DNA of 14,717 bases from an uncultured Collinsella sp. (lineage in GTDB: Bacteria; Actinomycetota; Coriobacteriia; Coriobacteriales; Coriobacteriaceae), in assembly GCA_900549065.1 (NCBI GenBank), contig URNC01000033.1, forward strand, positions 1 to 14,717, in the 5' to 3' direction. Positions within the stretch are counted from its first letter, which is position 1. Each line of letters opens with the position of its first letter. The notes beneath the pieces were generated by a model. It was not told where the DNA came from. It did not search any database and was given only the letters and a program-made list of their open reading frames with translations. Position numbers and translations under genes: made by a program. Of this stretch, positions 1-8,026 are shown piece by piece.

Positions 1-10
1 GTGATGTAGC

Positions 11-703
11 GTGGCTCCCGTCAAAAGCGCCGTCGACCCTGTTATCACCCCGGCGACCGATCTCACCACCAATATCGGCATCCATTCCCGCAAGAGCGTC
101 GTGGCGGCGCATGCCCGCTCCGAGCGCGCCTGTCAGGAATTTGAGCGCCGTGCGCAGCTTCTGCGCGAGTGCCTGTGCAGCGAGGACTTTTTGGCCAACA
201 AGGGCATAGGCAATGAGATCGGCTTTCACACTTTTTGCTATGACCCCGCGCTGGAGTTTGAGGCGCGTGCATTATTTGACACCCTTTCACGCGATGCCGA
301 GGCCGACAAGCTTCCGTGCACGCTCAAGGTCGTGAACCTTTACGACGCCGTGCTGGCAATTCTCGAAAAGCGCCGTGTCCTCAATGCTATCCCGCACCAA
401 GAGGAGCGCCGCGGTGCCCAGCGCGTGCTCGAGGACGTGGCCAAGTTCGCCTCGCCCGAGAAAGTCGCCGCGTACATCCTTGAGCAGACCGAGCCGCACG
501 CGCCCGGAGACGTCGTTCTCCTCACCGGCGCGGGCGAGGTCTTCCCATTCTTTCGCATGCACACGCTTCTCCATTGCATGCTTGCGGATTTTGATGAGGT
601 GCCTGTGGTCGCCGCCTATCCGGGCAGTTTCAACGGCTCTTCTTTCCAGCTCTTTAACCGTCTGCCGGCCGACAACTACTACCGCGCCATCGATATCTCG
701 TAA
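11..703 (+). CDS. brxB: BrxB, BREX-1 system protein (DUF1788 family)
   Basis: Predicted protein of 230 residues matching BrxB, a small core component of type 1 BREX phage defence whose biochemical role is not settled. The sequence shows the family's C-terminal pattern: LLTGAGEVFPFFRMH, then a PVVAAYPGSFNG stretch, then FQLFNRLPADNYYRA near the C-terminus. An earlier NLYDAVLAILEKR stretch also fits. BrxB proteins are usually about 200 residues, so the first 25 to 30 residues may be an extension or a misplaced start. The start used is GTG at 11, the first start after an in-frame TGA at 2-4; its ribosome binding site would lie mostly outside the window. A stop from a preceding gene, probably brxA, may be the TGA at 2-4 or TAG at 7-9. 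brxC follows 78 bases downstream in the same direction. Family assignment is from memory of conserved motifs. Confidence 0.85.
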   Translation: MAPVKSAVDPVITPATDLTTNIGIHSRKSVVAAHARSERACQEFERRAQLLRECLCSEDFLANKGIGNEIGFHTFCYDPALEFEARALFDTLSRDAEADKLPCTLKVVNLYDAVLAILEKRRVLNAIPHQEERRGAQRVLEDVAKFASPEKVAAYILEQTEPHAPGDVVLLTGAGEVFPFFRMHTLLHCMLADFDEVPVVAAYPGSFNGSSFQLFNRLPADNYYRAIDIS

Positions 704-781
704 GCACGGCTCCCCGCAGGCAAGTCCTTGCCGCCGGTAACAACCCTTTGCCATAACGTTCCCAAACCCAAAGGAGCACCC

Positions 782-1360
782 ATGGACAACACGATCATTC
801 GCGACCTCTTTGCAAAAGACATTAACCGCTCCATCAACGGCGTGGTCAAGGTCCAGGATTCAAAAGATGGGTCCATCCGCCAAGAGCTTGACGAGTACGT
901 GGTGACGCGCGAGTTGCAGAGGCACTTTGCCACGTTCTTCAAGGCCTACGGCGATGCCATCGATGCGCGCACCGACAAGATCGGCGTGTGGATCAGTGGT
1001 TTCTTCGGTTCCGGTAAATCGCACTTCCTCAAGATGCTGAGCTACCTGCTCGAGAATCGCCAGATCGGCGGTAAGAGCGCCATCCGCTACTTTGACGGCA
1101 AGATCGTCACCCCATGGTCGCGGCTGCCATGGAGCGCGCCTGCTCGGTGCCCACGCAGGCCATCCTCTTTAACATCGATAGCAAGGCGGGCCAGTGGAAG
1201 CAGGGCGATACGGCTCCCACGGCGCTGCTTCGCGGCTTTGAGCGCATGTTCTACGAGGCGCGCGGCTTCTACGGCGAGGACCTCAAGCTTGCAAAGCTCG
1301 AGGACTACATCGATTCCCTGGGCAAGACCCAGGAGTTCCGCGAGGCCTTTGAGCGCGTGA
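782..1360 (+). pseudogene. brxC: BrxC N-terminal fragment with Walker A (frameshifted)
   Basis: First part of the large BREX P-loop ATPase BrxC. The start ATG at 782 is preceded by a clear AAAGGAG ribosome binding site at 770-776, five bases away. The residues begin MDNTIIRDLFAKDINRSING, the usual BrxC opening, and the ATP-binding Walker A motif GFFGSGKSH is at residues 73-81. Codons 1-109 are genuine. After GTC at 1106-1108 the frame is lost and the remaining 83 residues up to the stop at 1358-1360 are out of frame and Arg/Ser-rich. The true continuation is the frame starting at ATG 1114. Adding one base (a G giving GTC GAC CCC ATG) would restore an intact protein of about 1220 residues, the usual BrxC size. 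As it stands this fragment would make a truncated ATPase lacking Walker B. Confidence 0.85.
1106..1116 (+). other. Frameshift point in brxC (apparent 1-base deletion)
   Basis: The bases read GTC ACCCC ATGG. Upstream codons end on GTC (1106-1108) and the homologous downstream frame begins with CCC ATG (1111-1116). Insertion of a single G between 1108 and 1109 gives GTC GAC CCC ATG, encoding DGKIVDPMVAAAM across the junction, which reads like an uninterrupted BrxC. There is no slippery heptamer, so programmed recoding is not suggested. Only a four-C run is present. Confidence 0.85.
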
Positions 1361-4300
1361 ACGGCGAGTCTTGGCTCCAGACCCGCGACACCTACAGCTA
1401 CTTTGAGGACGACGTGGTCGAGGTGCTGCAGAGCGTGCTCGGCATGAGCGAAAAGGCCGCATGGAACTGGCTCGAGGGTTCTGAGGACGAGGTTTTGGCC
1501 CCCGATGTCTTTGCCAAAAAGGTCAAGGACTACGTAGACGCTCAGGCAGCGGCCCACGGCGGCAACTTCCGTTTGCTCTTTATGGTCGACGAGGTGGGTC
1601 AGTTTATTACAAACGACAAGGACCCAAGCCTTATGCTGAGCCTTCAGACCATCGTCGAGGAGCTGGGTGCCGCCTGCGGTGGCCGCGTGTGGGTGATGGT
1701 TACGAGCCAGGAGGCCATCGACAACCTGAGCCTGCCCGTGGGCAACGACTTTTCAAAGATCCAGGGCCGCTTCAATACCCGCCTTTCGCTCTCCAGCTCC
1801 AGCGTGGACGAGGTCATCCAGCGCCGTGTGCTCGAGAAGACCGCGCCGGCGGCCGATATGCTTGCACAGGTCTACGAGCAAGACGCCGCCGTGCTTAAAA
1901 ACAACTTTACCTTTGAGGGTGGCTCGCGCTCCGACCTTGCCGGCTACGCCAACTCCAAGGATTTTGTGGCCAGCTACCCGTTTGTGGGCTACCAGTTTAA
2001 GCTCCTGCCCGACGTGATGACCGAGGTGCGCAAGCACGGTGTCAAGGCCAAGCACATGTCAACGGGCGAGCGCTCCATGCTGAGCGCGTTCCAGGAGAGC
2101 GCTCAGGCCATCCAGTATGACCAGACCGGTGCACTCGTGCCGTTCTGGTGCTTCTTCGACACTATCTCCAAAGACCTTGAGCACGGCATCAACCAGGTGG
2201 TCGACCGCGCGGTCCGTGCGGCCGAGGACGCAAAGGGCCTTGAACCCTACGATGTTCAGGTGCTCAAGCTCCTGTACCTGATTCGTTACATCGGCTACGT
2301 TAAGGCCACGGTCGAGAACATCTCCATCTTCATGATCGACGGCCTCGACGTGGACATGCGCGCCCTCAAGGACCGCGTCAAGGAGTCCCTTGCCCGCCTG
2401 GAGCGCGAGAACTACGTGGCACGCCAGGGTGATGCCTATAGCTTCCTCACCGACGAGGAGCAGGAGATAGCGCAGGAGATCGCACGCACTCCGGTCGATA
2501 ACGCGCAGGTGATCGAGTCTATCAAAAAGCGCCTGTTCGACAGCATCTACACCGCGCGTAAACTCAACCGCGGGGCCAACGACTTTCCGTTTGACCGCTA
2601 TGTGGACGGCTCAATCCACGGTGCCAGCATGGGCGGCATGGAGCTTTGCGTGGCGACTATGGCGAGCGATCTGGGCCGTGCGGACGATACCGAGCTGGCC
2701 TTGGCTTCTTCGGGCAAAGCCATCGTGGCTTTGAGCGACGAGGCGGATTATTGGGAGACGCTCGTCAACGCCGCCAAGATCCGCAAGTACGCCAAGACGC
2801 GAAATCTCCAGGAGCTTCAGCCGAGTACGCGCCAGATCGTCGAGTCCAAGATGCGCGAGGCAGCCTATAACGAGAAAGAGGCCGATGTCCTTTTGAGCGA
2901 GGCCGTACTCCATGCACGTTGCGCGGTCAACAGCCGCATAATTGAGGTCCGCGCGGCCAAACCCGCTCAGGTCTTTGAGCAAGTGCTGGCGCAGCTGTGC
3001 GATGTGGTCTTTGAAAAGGCCGACTATATCGGCGCGCCGGTCACGAGCGATTCCGATATCCGCTCCACTCTGGCGGGCAACGTTCAAGCGGGGCTCGCTG
3101 GCATGGACGCGGGCAACACGCGTGCGCTCAAGGAGGTCGAGGACTACCTCAAAGTTCAGCACCAGCGCCACCTGGATACCGCTATGGGCGATATCCAGCG
3201 CAGGTACCAGCAAAAGCCCTATGGCTGGCGCGAGGTTGACATCGCAAATGTGGTGGCGCAGCTTGTAGTGGAGCAGCGCGCGCAGGTGCTGTTTGGCGGT
3301 CAGACGGTTCAAGCTAACGACAGCCGCATGGTGTCGCTCCTGCGTAAGGATGCCGATAAGGCCCAGGTGCGTTTGCGCGTGCGCATGAGCGACCGGTTGC
3401 TGCGCGCCACGGGCGAGCTTATGCGTGACCTGTTTGATCTCAAGACCGTGCCCTCCAACGAGGATAAGCTCGTGGCCGAGCTCAAGGAGCGCCTTGAGGG
3501 CTTGCGTGAGGTGTGCGTCGCCATGGCACGCGACTACTACACGGGTATCAAGCCGGCCTACCCGTATCCCGGTGAGGACGAGTGCGAGAAGATGCGCTCG
3601 GAGGTCGCCGACGTTCTTAAGGACCAGAGCGATTCCGAGGCGTTCTTGACCACGTTCACCAAGCACGAGGACCGCCTGCTCGATGCCAAGGAAGACTTTG
3701 ACAAGGTGGTTGAGTTCTTCGAGTCCAACCAACGAACAGCGTTTGACCACGCCAGGGATTTCTTGAACCGCACCGAGGGTATCGAGTATGCCTCCGATGA
3801 CATTCCTAGCGCGGTTGAGAACGTGGCAAAGGTTCGCGAGATCCTCAAAGATCCCAAGCCCTACGGCCGCATTAAAGATCTGCAGCCGCTTATGAATCCC
3901 GTCGAGGACGACATGAAAAAGCTGCTGGGTATCCGTCGCAATGAGTTTTTGTGCCGCATCGAGAATGATCTGCAAGACCTACAGGCGCAGGCTGAGAGTC
4001 AAAAGGGCTTTGTCAATCAAGCCAAGGATGCCATAGCGGATGCCGGCGCCAAATACGAGTCGTTCAAAAACCGTGCCCACAGTGCTCAAAGCCTCAACGA
4101 GCTGAGCGTTGCTGCGACTAACTGGGGCGACTGGCTCAGCGCGGCAGCCAACGAGATGTACGACGCCGTGGATGAGGCCCGCATGCGTATGGACAACGAG
4201 CGCCGCAGCATCGAGGTCACGAGTACGGGTGAGGTGGTCAAGAAGATCTCCAACAAGGGTGCCGCATCGTCTGCGCCCGTGCCCGCGTCCAAGCCCCAGC

Positions 4301-4443
4301 GCAAGATCAAGACCGTGCGCCGCGCCGATCTGGCCAAGCCGAGTCGTCTCTTGTCCGCAGAGGACGTGGAGCGCTACGTGGACGACCTGCGCTCTCGCCT
4401 TATGCAGGAGCTCGCTGCAAACGACGAGATCCGTATCAACTAA
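1114..4443 (+). CDS. brxC: BrxC main fragment, BREX-1 P-loop ATPase (lacks N-terminus by frameshift)
   Basis: The remaining 1109 codons of BrxC, the large BREX ATPase with an ATP-binding N-terminal region and a long, mostly helical body. The opening MVAAAMERA, then ILFNIDSKAGQ, continues family homology directly from the fragment starting at 782. A Walker B-type strand LLFMVDEVGQFI is at residues 154-165 (D159, E160). The middle and C-terminal parts are charged and helix-rich. A Ala/Pro/Lys-rich linker at about 4258-4320 precedes a short conserved tail that ends in a LAANDEIRIN stretch. ATG 1114 has no convincing ribosome binding site and lies inside the other frame, so efficient independent translation is unlikely. 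A protein made from it would lack Walker A. The gene is therefore probably inactive unless the frameshift is an assembly or sequencing error. The frame is otherwise open with no further lesions. Confidence 0.85.
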   Translation: MVAAAMERACSVPTQAILFNIDSKAGQWKQGDTAPTALLRGFERMFYEARGFYGEDLKLAKLEDYIDSLGKTQEFREAFERVNGESWLQTRDTYSYFEDDVVEVLQSVLGMSEKAAWNWLEGSEDEVLAPDVFAKKVKDYVDAQAAAHGGNFRLLFMVDEVGQFITNDKDPSLMLSLQTIVEELGAACGGRVWVMVTSQEAIDNLSLPVGNDFSKIQGRFNTRLSLSSSSVDEVIQRRVLEKTAPAADMLAQVYEQDAAVLKNNFTFEGGSRSDLAGYANSKDFVASYPFVGYQFKLLPDVMTEVRKHGVKAKHMSTGERSMLSAFQESAQAIQYDQTGALVPFWCFFDTISKDLEHGINQVVDRAVRAAEDAKGLEPYDVQVLKLLYLIRYIGYVKATVENISIFMIDGLDVDMRALKDRVKESLARLERENYVARQGDAYSFLTDEEQEIAQEIARTPVDNAQVIESIKKRLFDSIYTARKLNRGANDFPFDRYVDGSIHGASMGGMELCVATMASDLGRADDTELALASSGKAIVALSDEADYWETLVNAAKIRKYAKTRNLQELQPSTRQIVESKMREAAYNEKEADVLLSEAVLHARCAVNSRIIEVRAAKPAQVFEQVLAQLCDVVFEKADYIGAPVTSDSDIRSTLAGNVQAGLAGMDAGNTRALKEVEDYLKVQHQRHLDTAMGDIQRRYQQKPYGWREVDIANVVAQLVVEQRAQVLFGGQTVQANDSRMVSLLRKDADKAQVRLRVRMSDRLLRATGELMRDLFDLKTVPSNEDKLVAELKERLEGLREVCVAMARDYYTGIKPAYPYPGEDECEKMRSEVADVLKDQSDSEAFLTTFTKHEDRLLDAKEDFDKVVEFFESNQRTAFDHARDFLNRTEGIEYASDDIPSAVENVAKVREILKDPKPYGRIKDLQPLMNPVEDDMKKLLGIRRNEFLCRIENDLQDLQAQAESQKGFVNQAKDAIADAGAKYESFKNRAHSAQSLNELSVAATNWGDWLSAAANEMYDAVDEARMRMDNERRSIEVTSTGEVVKKISNKGAASSAPVPASKPQRKIKTVRRADLAKPSRLLSAEDVERYVDDLRSRLMQELAANDEIRIN

Positions 4444-4450
4444 CCCGCGG

Positions 4451-4482
4451 AGCCACCGGTACCAAAGCGCGCACCGGTGGCT
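4451..4482 (+). promoter_or_regulatory. Intergenic hairpin between brxC and pglX
   Basis: A perfect 10-bp inverted repeat: AGCCACCGGT at 4451-4460 and ACCGGTGGCT at 4473-4482, with a 12-base loop. It starts seven bases after the brxC stop and ends about ten bases before the pglX ribosome binding site (AGAAAGG, 4493-4499). No T-run follows, so it is not a classical intrinsic terminator. It could be a U-less terminator, an attenuator, an mRNA-processing or stability element, or a protein-binding palindrome separating two expression units. Confidence 0.6.
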
Positions 4483-4509
4483 TATGGCGTTTAGAAAGGC
4501 TCATCAACC

Positions 4510-7026
4510 ATGAACGATTCTGCTCTTAAGAGCTTCTGCACCTGGGCCCGTACAGAGCTCATCAAAGGCGTGGAGGCACAGATGGTGCGCTACGGCATCA
4601 CCGAACCTGCACCCGCGCCCGTTGGGTCCGAGACCGTCAACGGCCTGCCCCTAAGTCCGGCTGAGATTGAGCAACGCGACGAACTGCTGCGCATGCAGGC
4701 GGAGGTGGGTCACGAAGCGCTGCGCGACCGTGCGGCCTACACCTGGTTCAACCGCATCGTGGCCATTCGCTTCATGGATGCACGCGGATGGCTTCCCAGC
4801 CGTATGCGCATGCTAAGTCGTGCGGACGGCAGCCATGGCAGCGAGGCCGTGGAGAACGCACTGGACGTGGAAATAACGACGGCCGATACCGATCGCATAG
4901 CCGAGCTCAAGATGGCGGGCTTGGATGAACCGTTGTGGCGCTACCTGTTTGTTGCTCAGTGCGAGGAGCTTGCCGATTGCCTGGCGGGCGTCTTTGAACG
5001 CGTGGGCGGAGCCATGGAGCTGCTGTTGCCCCAGGGCCTCATGATGGCTGATAGTGTGGTGGGCAAACTCAATGCCATCCTCGCTGACGAGGACTGGCGC
5101 GAGGGCGTGACCGTTCTGGGCTGGATGTATCAGTACTACAATGCCGACGTTAAAGACGAGTTCTTCAAGTCCAAGCGCAAGGCAGCGGCGGCGGACATCG
5201 CGCCCGCCACGCAGCTCTTCACCCCCGAGTGGATCGTGCGCTATATGGTCGAGAACTCGCTCGGCCGTCTGTGGATGCTCAACAATCCGGGGAGTTCGCT
5301 ACGCGAGCGCATGGAGTATTACATCGAGCCCGATGCTGAGCACGAGGACTTCATCCGCATTTCGAGTCCCGAGGAGATAACCCTCTGCGACCCCGCATGC
5401 GGCTCGGGCCATATCTTGGTCTATGCGTTTGAGCTGCTCTTCCATATGTACGAGGAGCGCGGCTATCGTGAGCGCGAGATTCCCGAGCTCATTCTTACTA
5501 AAAACCTTGCAGGTATGGAAATCGATTCCCGCGCGGCACAGATCGCGGAGCTGGCGCTTGCCATGTGCGCCCGCGAGCACGACCGTCGCTTCTTTAGGCG
5601 TGGCGTTCGCGCCGACGTTACCGTGCTCTCGAGCATCCCGCTAGGGGAGGACGAGCTGCCGGGTAACAAGAAGCTCGCCGAGGAGCTGAGTCATTTGGGC
5701 GAGATCGGTTCGCTGCTCAATCCCTCAGAGGACGAGATCGACGAGCTCAAGGCTGCCGCCGCGAGTTGTTCCGATGACCTTTTTGCCGCTACGGCCAAAA
5801 CTAAGCTCGAAAGCGCTGCCGCCATCTGCGAGAAGCTGTCCCGTCGTTTTACCTGCACCGTTGCGAATCCTCCGTATATGGGCAGCAGCAGCTTTAACCC
5901 CTTCATGAGCAAGTGGGTCAAGAAGAACTACCCCGACGTGAAGAGCGACCTCTTCTCCAGCTTTGTCGTTCGCATGTTCAGTCTCGCCAAGGACCACGGC
6001 GAGTGCGGAGTCATGTCGCCTTTCGTCTGGATGTTCATCGGAAGCTATGAGAAGCTCCGCAACGAGATTATCGACAACAGAACGCTTACCTCCCTCATTC
6101 AACTTGAGTACTCGGGCTTCGCTGGCGCGACTATGCCCATCTGCACCTACACGTTTCACAACTCACTCATCAAAGGCTACAAGGGAGGCTACGTGCGCCT
6201 TTCTGACTTCGTTGGCGCCGCTGTCCAGGCTCCCAAGGCCCTCGAGGCAATCCAAAACCCCGACTGCGGCTGGTTCTACCGCCGCAACGCCGAGACCTTC
6301 AGGCAGATCCCCGGCACCCCCATAGCCTACTGGGCCAGTGATGCCCTTGTTGAATCGTTCACAAAAGGAAGGAGGCTCGATGCTGTTGCTACTCCGCGAC
6401 AGGGCTTGGCGACGAGCGATAATGGCCGCTTTTTGAGGAAATGGTGGGAAGTAGCGCCTTCCAACACATCGCGAGATTGTAGCGGCAGGCCTGAGGCAAA
6501 GCAGAGTGGCTCCCGTTGGTTCCCGATTATTCGGGGCGGCTCCTATCGAAAGTGGTGGGGTGACTACGACGAGGTGGTTAACTGGTTTGATGACGGTCGG
6601 GAGATGAAGGAAGCAATTCTGTCCAAGTATACTTATCTCTCTACACCTGATTTTGTGATCAAGAACCAGAACGACTATTTCAAGCCCGCAGTTTCCTGGT
6701 CTAAAATTTCTTCCAGCCTCGCCTCCTTTAGGTTTGCGCCTCGAGGGATGCTTTTTGAGGTAGCTGGAGCATGTCTTTTTGCGGAGCCGAACGAGCTCCG
6801 ATACATCCAGGCTTTCTGCAACTGTTCCATTGCCGAAATTGATTTGGCGTTTATGTCGCCGACTCTAAACTTTGAGGTAGGCCAAATCGGTCAGTTGCCA
6901 ATCATCCAAGATGAGGCTGCCGAGCCGACTGTCTGTTCACTCGTTGAAGAATCTCGCTCAATTTCAAAGGCGGACTACGATTCGTTTGAAACCTCTTGGG
7001 ATTTTAAACGTAATCCTCTTGTCTAG
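4510..7026 (+). CDS. pglX: PglX N-terminal part: BREX-1 adenine-specific DNA methyltransferase, catalytic and recognition regions
   Basis: This is the first 838 residues of PglX, the BREX N6-adenine methyltransferase that marks host DNA. Motif I (SAM binding) is DPACGSGH at residues 294-301 and the catalytic motif IV is NPPY at 453-456. The recognition region begins near PGTPIAYW (601-608). It contains PRQGLATSDNGRFLRKWW and a late SPTLNFEVGQIGQLPII stretch, and ends in SFETSWDFKRNPLV. Full PglX proteins are about 1150-1250 residues and continue into a conserved C-terminal domain. Here a TAG at 7024-7026 ends the frame and that domain is encoded separately at 8027-8995. Base composition drops from about 6350 onward (one sampled line is 45% G+C), suggesting a replaced recognition module. 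ATG 4510 has AGAAAGG ten bases upstream. Confidence 0.9.
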   Translation: MNDSALKSFCTWARTELIKGVEAQMVRYGITEPAPAPVGSETVNGLPLSPAEIEQRDELLRMQAEVGHEALRDRAAYTWFNRIVAIRFMDARGWLPSRMRMLSRADGSHGSEAVENALDVEITTADTDRIAELKMAGLDEPLWRYLFVAQCEELADCLAGVFERVGGAMELLLPQGLMMADSVVGKLNAILADEDWREGVTVLGWMYQYYNADVKDEFFKSKRKAAAADIAPATQLFTPEWIVRYMVENSLGRLWMLNNPGSSLRERMEYYIEPDAEHEDFIRISSPEEITLCDPACGSGHILVYAFELLFHMYEERGYREREIPELILTKNLAGMEIDSRAAQIAELALAMCAREHDRRFFRRGVRADVTVLSSIPLGEDELPGNKKLAEELSHLGEIGSLLNPSEDEIDELKAAAASCSDDLFAATAKTKLESAAAICEKLSRRFTCTVANPPYMGSSSFNPFMSKWVKKNYPDVKSDLFSSFVVRMFSLAKDHGECGVMSPFVWMFIGSYEKLRNEIIDNRTLTSLIQLEYSGFAGATMPICTYTFHNSLIKGYKGGYVRLSDFVGAAVQAPKALEAIQNPDCGWFYRRNAETFRQIPGTPIAYWASDALVESFTKGRRLDAVATPRQGLATSDNGRFLRKWWEVAPSNTSRDCSGRPEAKQSGSRWFPIIRGGSYRKWWGDYDEVVNWFDDGREMKEAILSKYTYLSTPDFVIKNQNDYFKPAVSWSKISSSLASFRFAPRGMLFEVAGACLFAEPNELRYIQAFCNCSIAEIDLAFMSPTLNFEVGQIGQLPIIQDEAAEPTVCSLVEESRSISKADYDSFETSWDFKRNPLV

Positions 7027-7029
7027 GTG
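7025..7029 (+). promoter_or_regulatory. Ribosome binding site for the inserted HEPN-like gene
   Basis: AGGTG overlaps the pglX TAG stop (7024-7026) and lies six bases before ATG 7036. It favours ATG 7036 over the GTG at 7027, which would have no room for a binding site. It also suggests translational coupling to the upstream pglX part. Confidence 0.5.
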
Positions 7030-7035
7030 ATCGCC

Positions 7036-7881
7036 ATGGCTGAAAAGAAGAGGCGCAAGCCTGTCGATAAGACAAAAATTGAATATGTCGAACCTAAGCC
7101 AAGCTGGATAAAGGCTGTTAAGGTTAATGACCATAACGATGTCATGGGTTCTATTATTCAGTTTTTTCTGGTTGAATCTCCTTGTAAAGGTGTGAGTAGC
7201 AGAGGGATATCGCTTCTCGATTATGGATGGGCCGATAGTGTTCCTCCTAAATCCGGGTACCTTCACCGAAGATTATTGGAAGTGGCCAATCTCTGCGATG
7301 GGTCGACGCTATTTACGGCCACACGAAAAGAAGAGATGAAAAATAGGTTTGTTGATGCTGATATGCCTGGCAATTTTGCTTCAACTTGTACCTCAAATCG
7401 CGTTGTGGCGCTCATCAACAGCAATTTTGTGCTTGATTTATTTCGGATTATTAGAAATTCGTTGGCACATTGTCGCTTTCAATTGGTCGAAAAGAACGGT
7501 GTGGATTTCATTGCTTTTGAAAACGGTATGCCAGGAAAAGATCTCATTGGAGCGGATTCATTTGAGGTGAGTTCTCGTTTATTTCTTAAATGCAGCACTC
7601 TCATTGATTGGATTGCTGTGGTTAAGTCCGAGGCTATATATGAGGCGGAAGAAATTGCCCGCAAGAAAGAGACCTCAGAACGGGAGTGGGAAAACAAGCG
7701 TCAATTGGTTTTGTCTCGAATCTCGAGTGGGTCCTACTCAAATAAAGATGATCTCGGGAAGGACTGTGAGCTATCTAAGCGTAATTTAGATAAATTGCTT
7801 GGCGAGCTGAAGGCCCAAGGGCTTATTGCTTATTCACGTTCTAATCGAAAATGGGAACTTACTGGTGACGCAAATCCGTGA
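7036..7881 (+). CDS. HEPN-like protein with C-terminal winged-helix-like region, inserted within pglX
   Basis: A protein of 281 residues from ATG 7036 (GTG 7027 would add three), not a standard BREX component and of no family I can name. It begins with a basic Lys/Arg-rich stretch. The helical middle contains IIRNSLAHCRF, with RNSLAH at residues 140-145. This matches the Rx4-6H motif of HEPN domains, many of which are metal-independent RNases in toxins and abortive-infection proteins. A charged helix rich in Glu/Lys (about residues 195-220) follows. The last 50 residues, including NKDDLGKDCELSKRNLDKLL and GLIAYSRSNRKWELTG, look like a winged helix-turn-helix. G+C is low (sampled lines 42% and 38%), well below the flanking genes, suggesting acquisition from elsewhere. 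It sits ten bases after the pglX N-part and before the pglX C-part. The HEPN and winged-helix calls come from motif and pattern only, and nuclease activity is inferred. Confidence 0.75.
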   Translation: MAEKKRRKPVDKTKIEYVEPKPSWIKAVKVNDHNDVMGSIIQFFLVESPCKGVSSRGISLLDYGWADSVPPKSGYLHRRLLEVANLCDGSTLFTATRKEEMKNRFVDADMPGNFASTCTSNRVVALINSNFVLDLFRIIRNSLAHCRFQLVEKNGVDFIAFENGMPGKDLIGADSFEVSSRLFLKCSTLIDWIAVVKSEAIYEAEEIARKKETSEREWENKRQLVLSRISSGSYSNKDDLGKDCELSKRNLDKLLGELKAQGLIAYSRSNRKWELTGDANP

Positions 7882-7898
7882 GTAAGAGATGCTTCATC

Positions 7899-7912
7899 TT
7901 TGATTGCAAAGA
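7899..7912 (+). repeat. Direct repeat copy 1, spaced 42 bases from copy 2
   Basis: TTTGATTGCAAAGA. It matches 13 of 14 bases of the copy at 7941-7954. It lies in the AT-rich gap between the HEPN-like gene and the pglX C-part. The centre-to-centre distance of 42 bases is four helical turns, as would suit a pair of regulator-binding sites, but nothing proves this. Confidence 0.45.
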
Positions 7913-7940
7913 ACGGCGTGTCGAATGAGCTTCTAACGTT

Positions 7941-7954
7941 TTTTATTGCAAAGA
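7941..7954 (+). repeat. Direct repeat copy 2
   Basis: TTTTATTGCAAAGA, one mismatch from the copy at 7899-7912. It is followed by a small hairpin (AGAGAC 7952-7957, GTCTCT 7963-7968). A second short direct repeat, TTTTAAATGA, occurs at 7980-7989 and 8003-8012 in the same gap. No promoter with good -35 and -10 boxes could be picked out here. Confidence 0.45.
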
Positions 7955-8012
7955 GACTCGCTGTCTCTCGAAAGTGACCTTTTAAATGAAATTAGTCGGC
8001 GTTTTTAAATGA

Positions 8013-8017
8013 GAGGG
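8013..8017 (+). promoter_or_regulatory. Ribosome binding site for the pglX C-terminal part
   Basis: GAGGG lies nine bases before ATG 8027. It supports starting the C-terminal pglX part at 8027 rather than at the ATG at 8009, which would place the site inside the coding region. It argues that the C-part is translated as a separate protein and not just left as debris. Confidence 0.55.
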
Positions 8018-8026
8018 CGGTCAAAT

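Noticed and set aside
719..732. Short palindrome GGCAAG/CTTGCC between brxB and brxC
   Set aside because: The arms are only six bases with a two-base spacer, so it is too small to call a terminator or operator without further support.
1114..1116. Programmed ribosomal frameshift or reinitiation at brxC
   Set aside because: There is no slippery heptamer, no stop next to the restart, and no ribosome binding site before ATG 1114. A one-base deletion explains the junction more simply.
2611..3975. Long open frame on the - strand (454 codons) opposite brxC
   Set aside because: It lies fully inside well-supported brxC coding sequence and its product has no recognisable family pattern. Long antisense frames are expected in GC-rich genes of this codon style. 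The same applies to - strand frames at 10114-11022 and 12096-13226.
8009..8011. ATG 8009 as the start of the pglX C-part
   Set aside because: It lacks a ribosome binding site of its own and would place the GAGGG site inside the coding region. ATG 8027 fits better.
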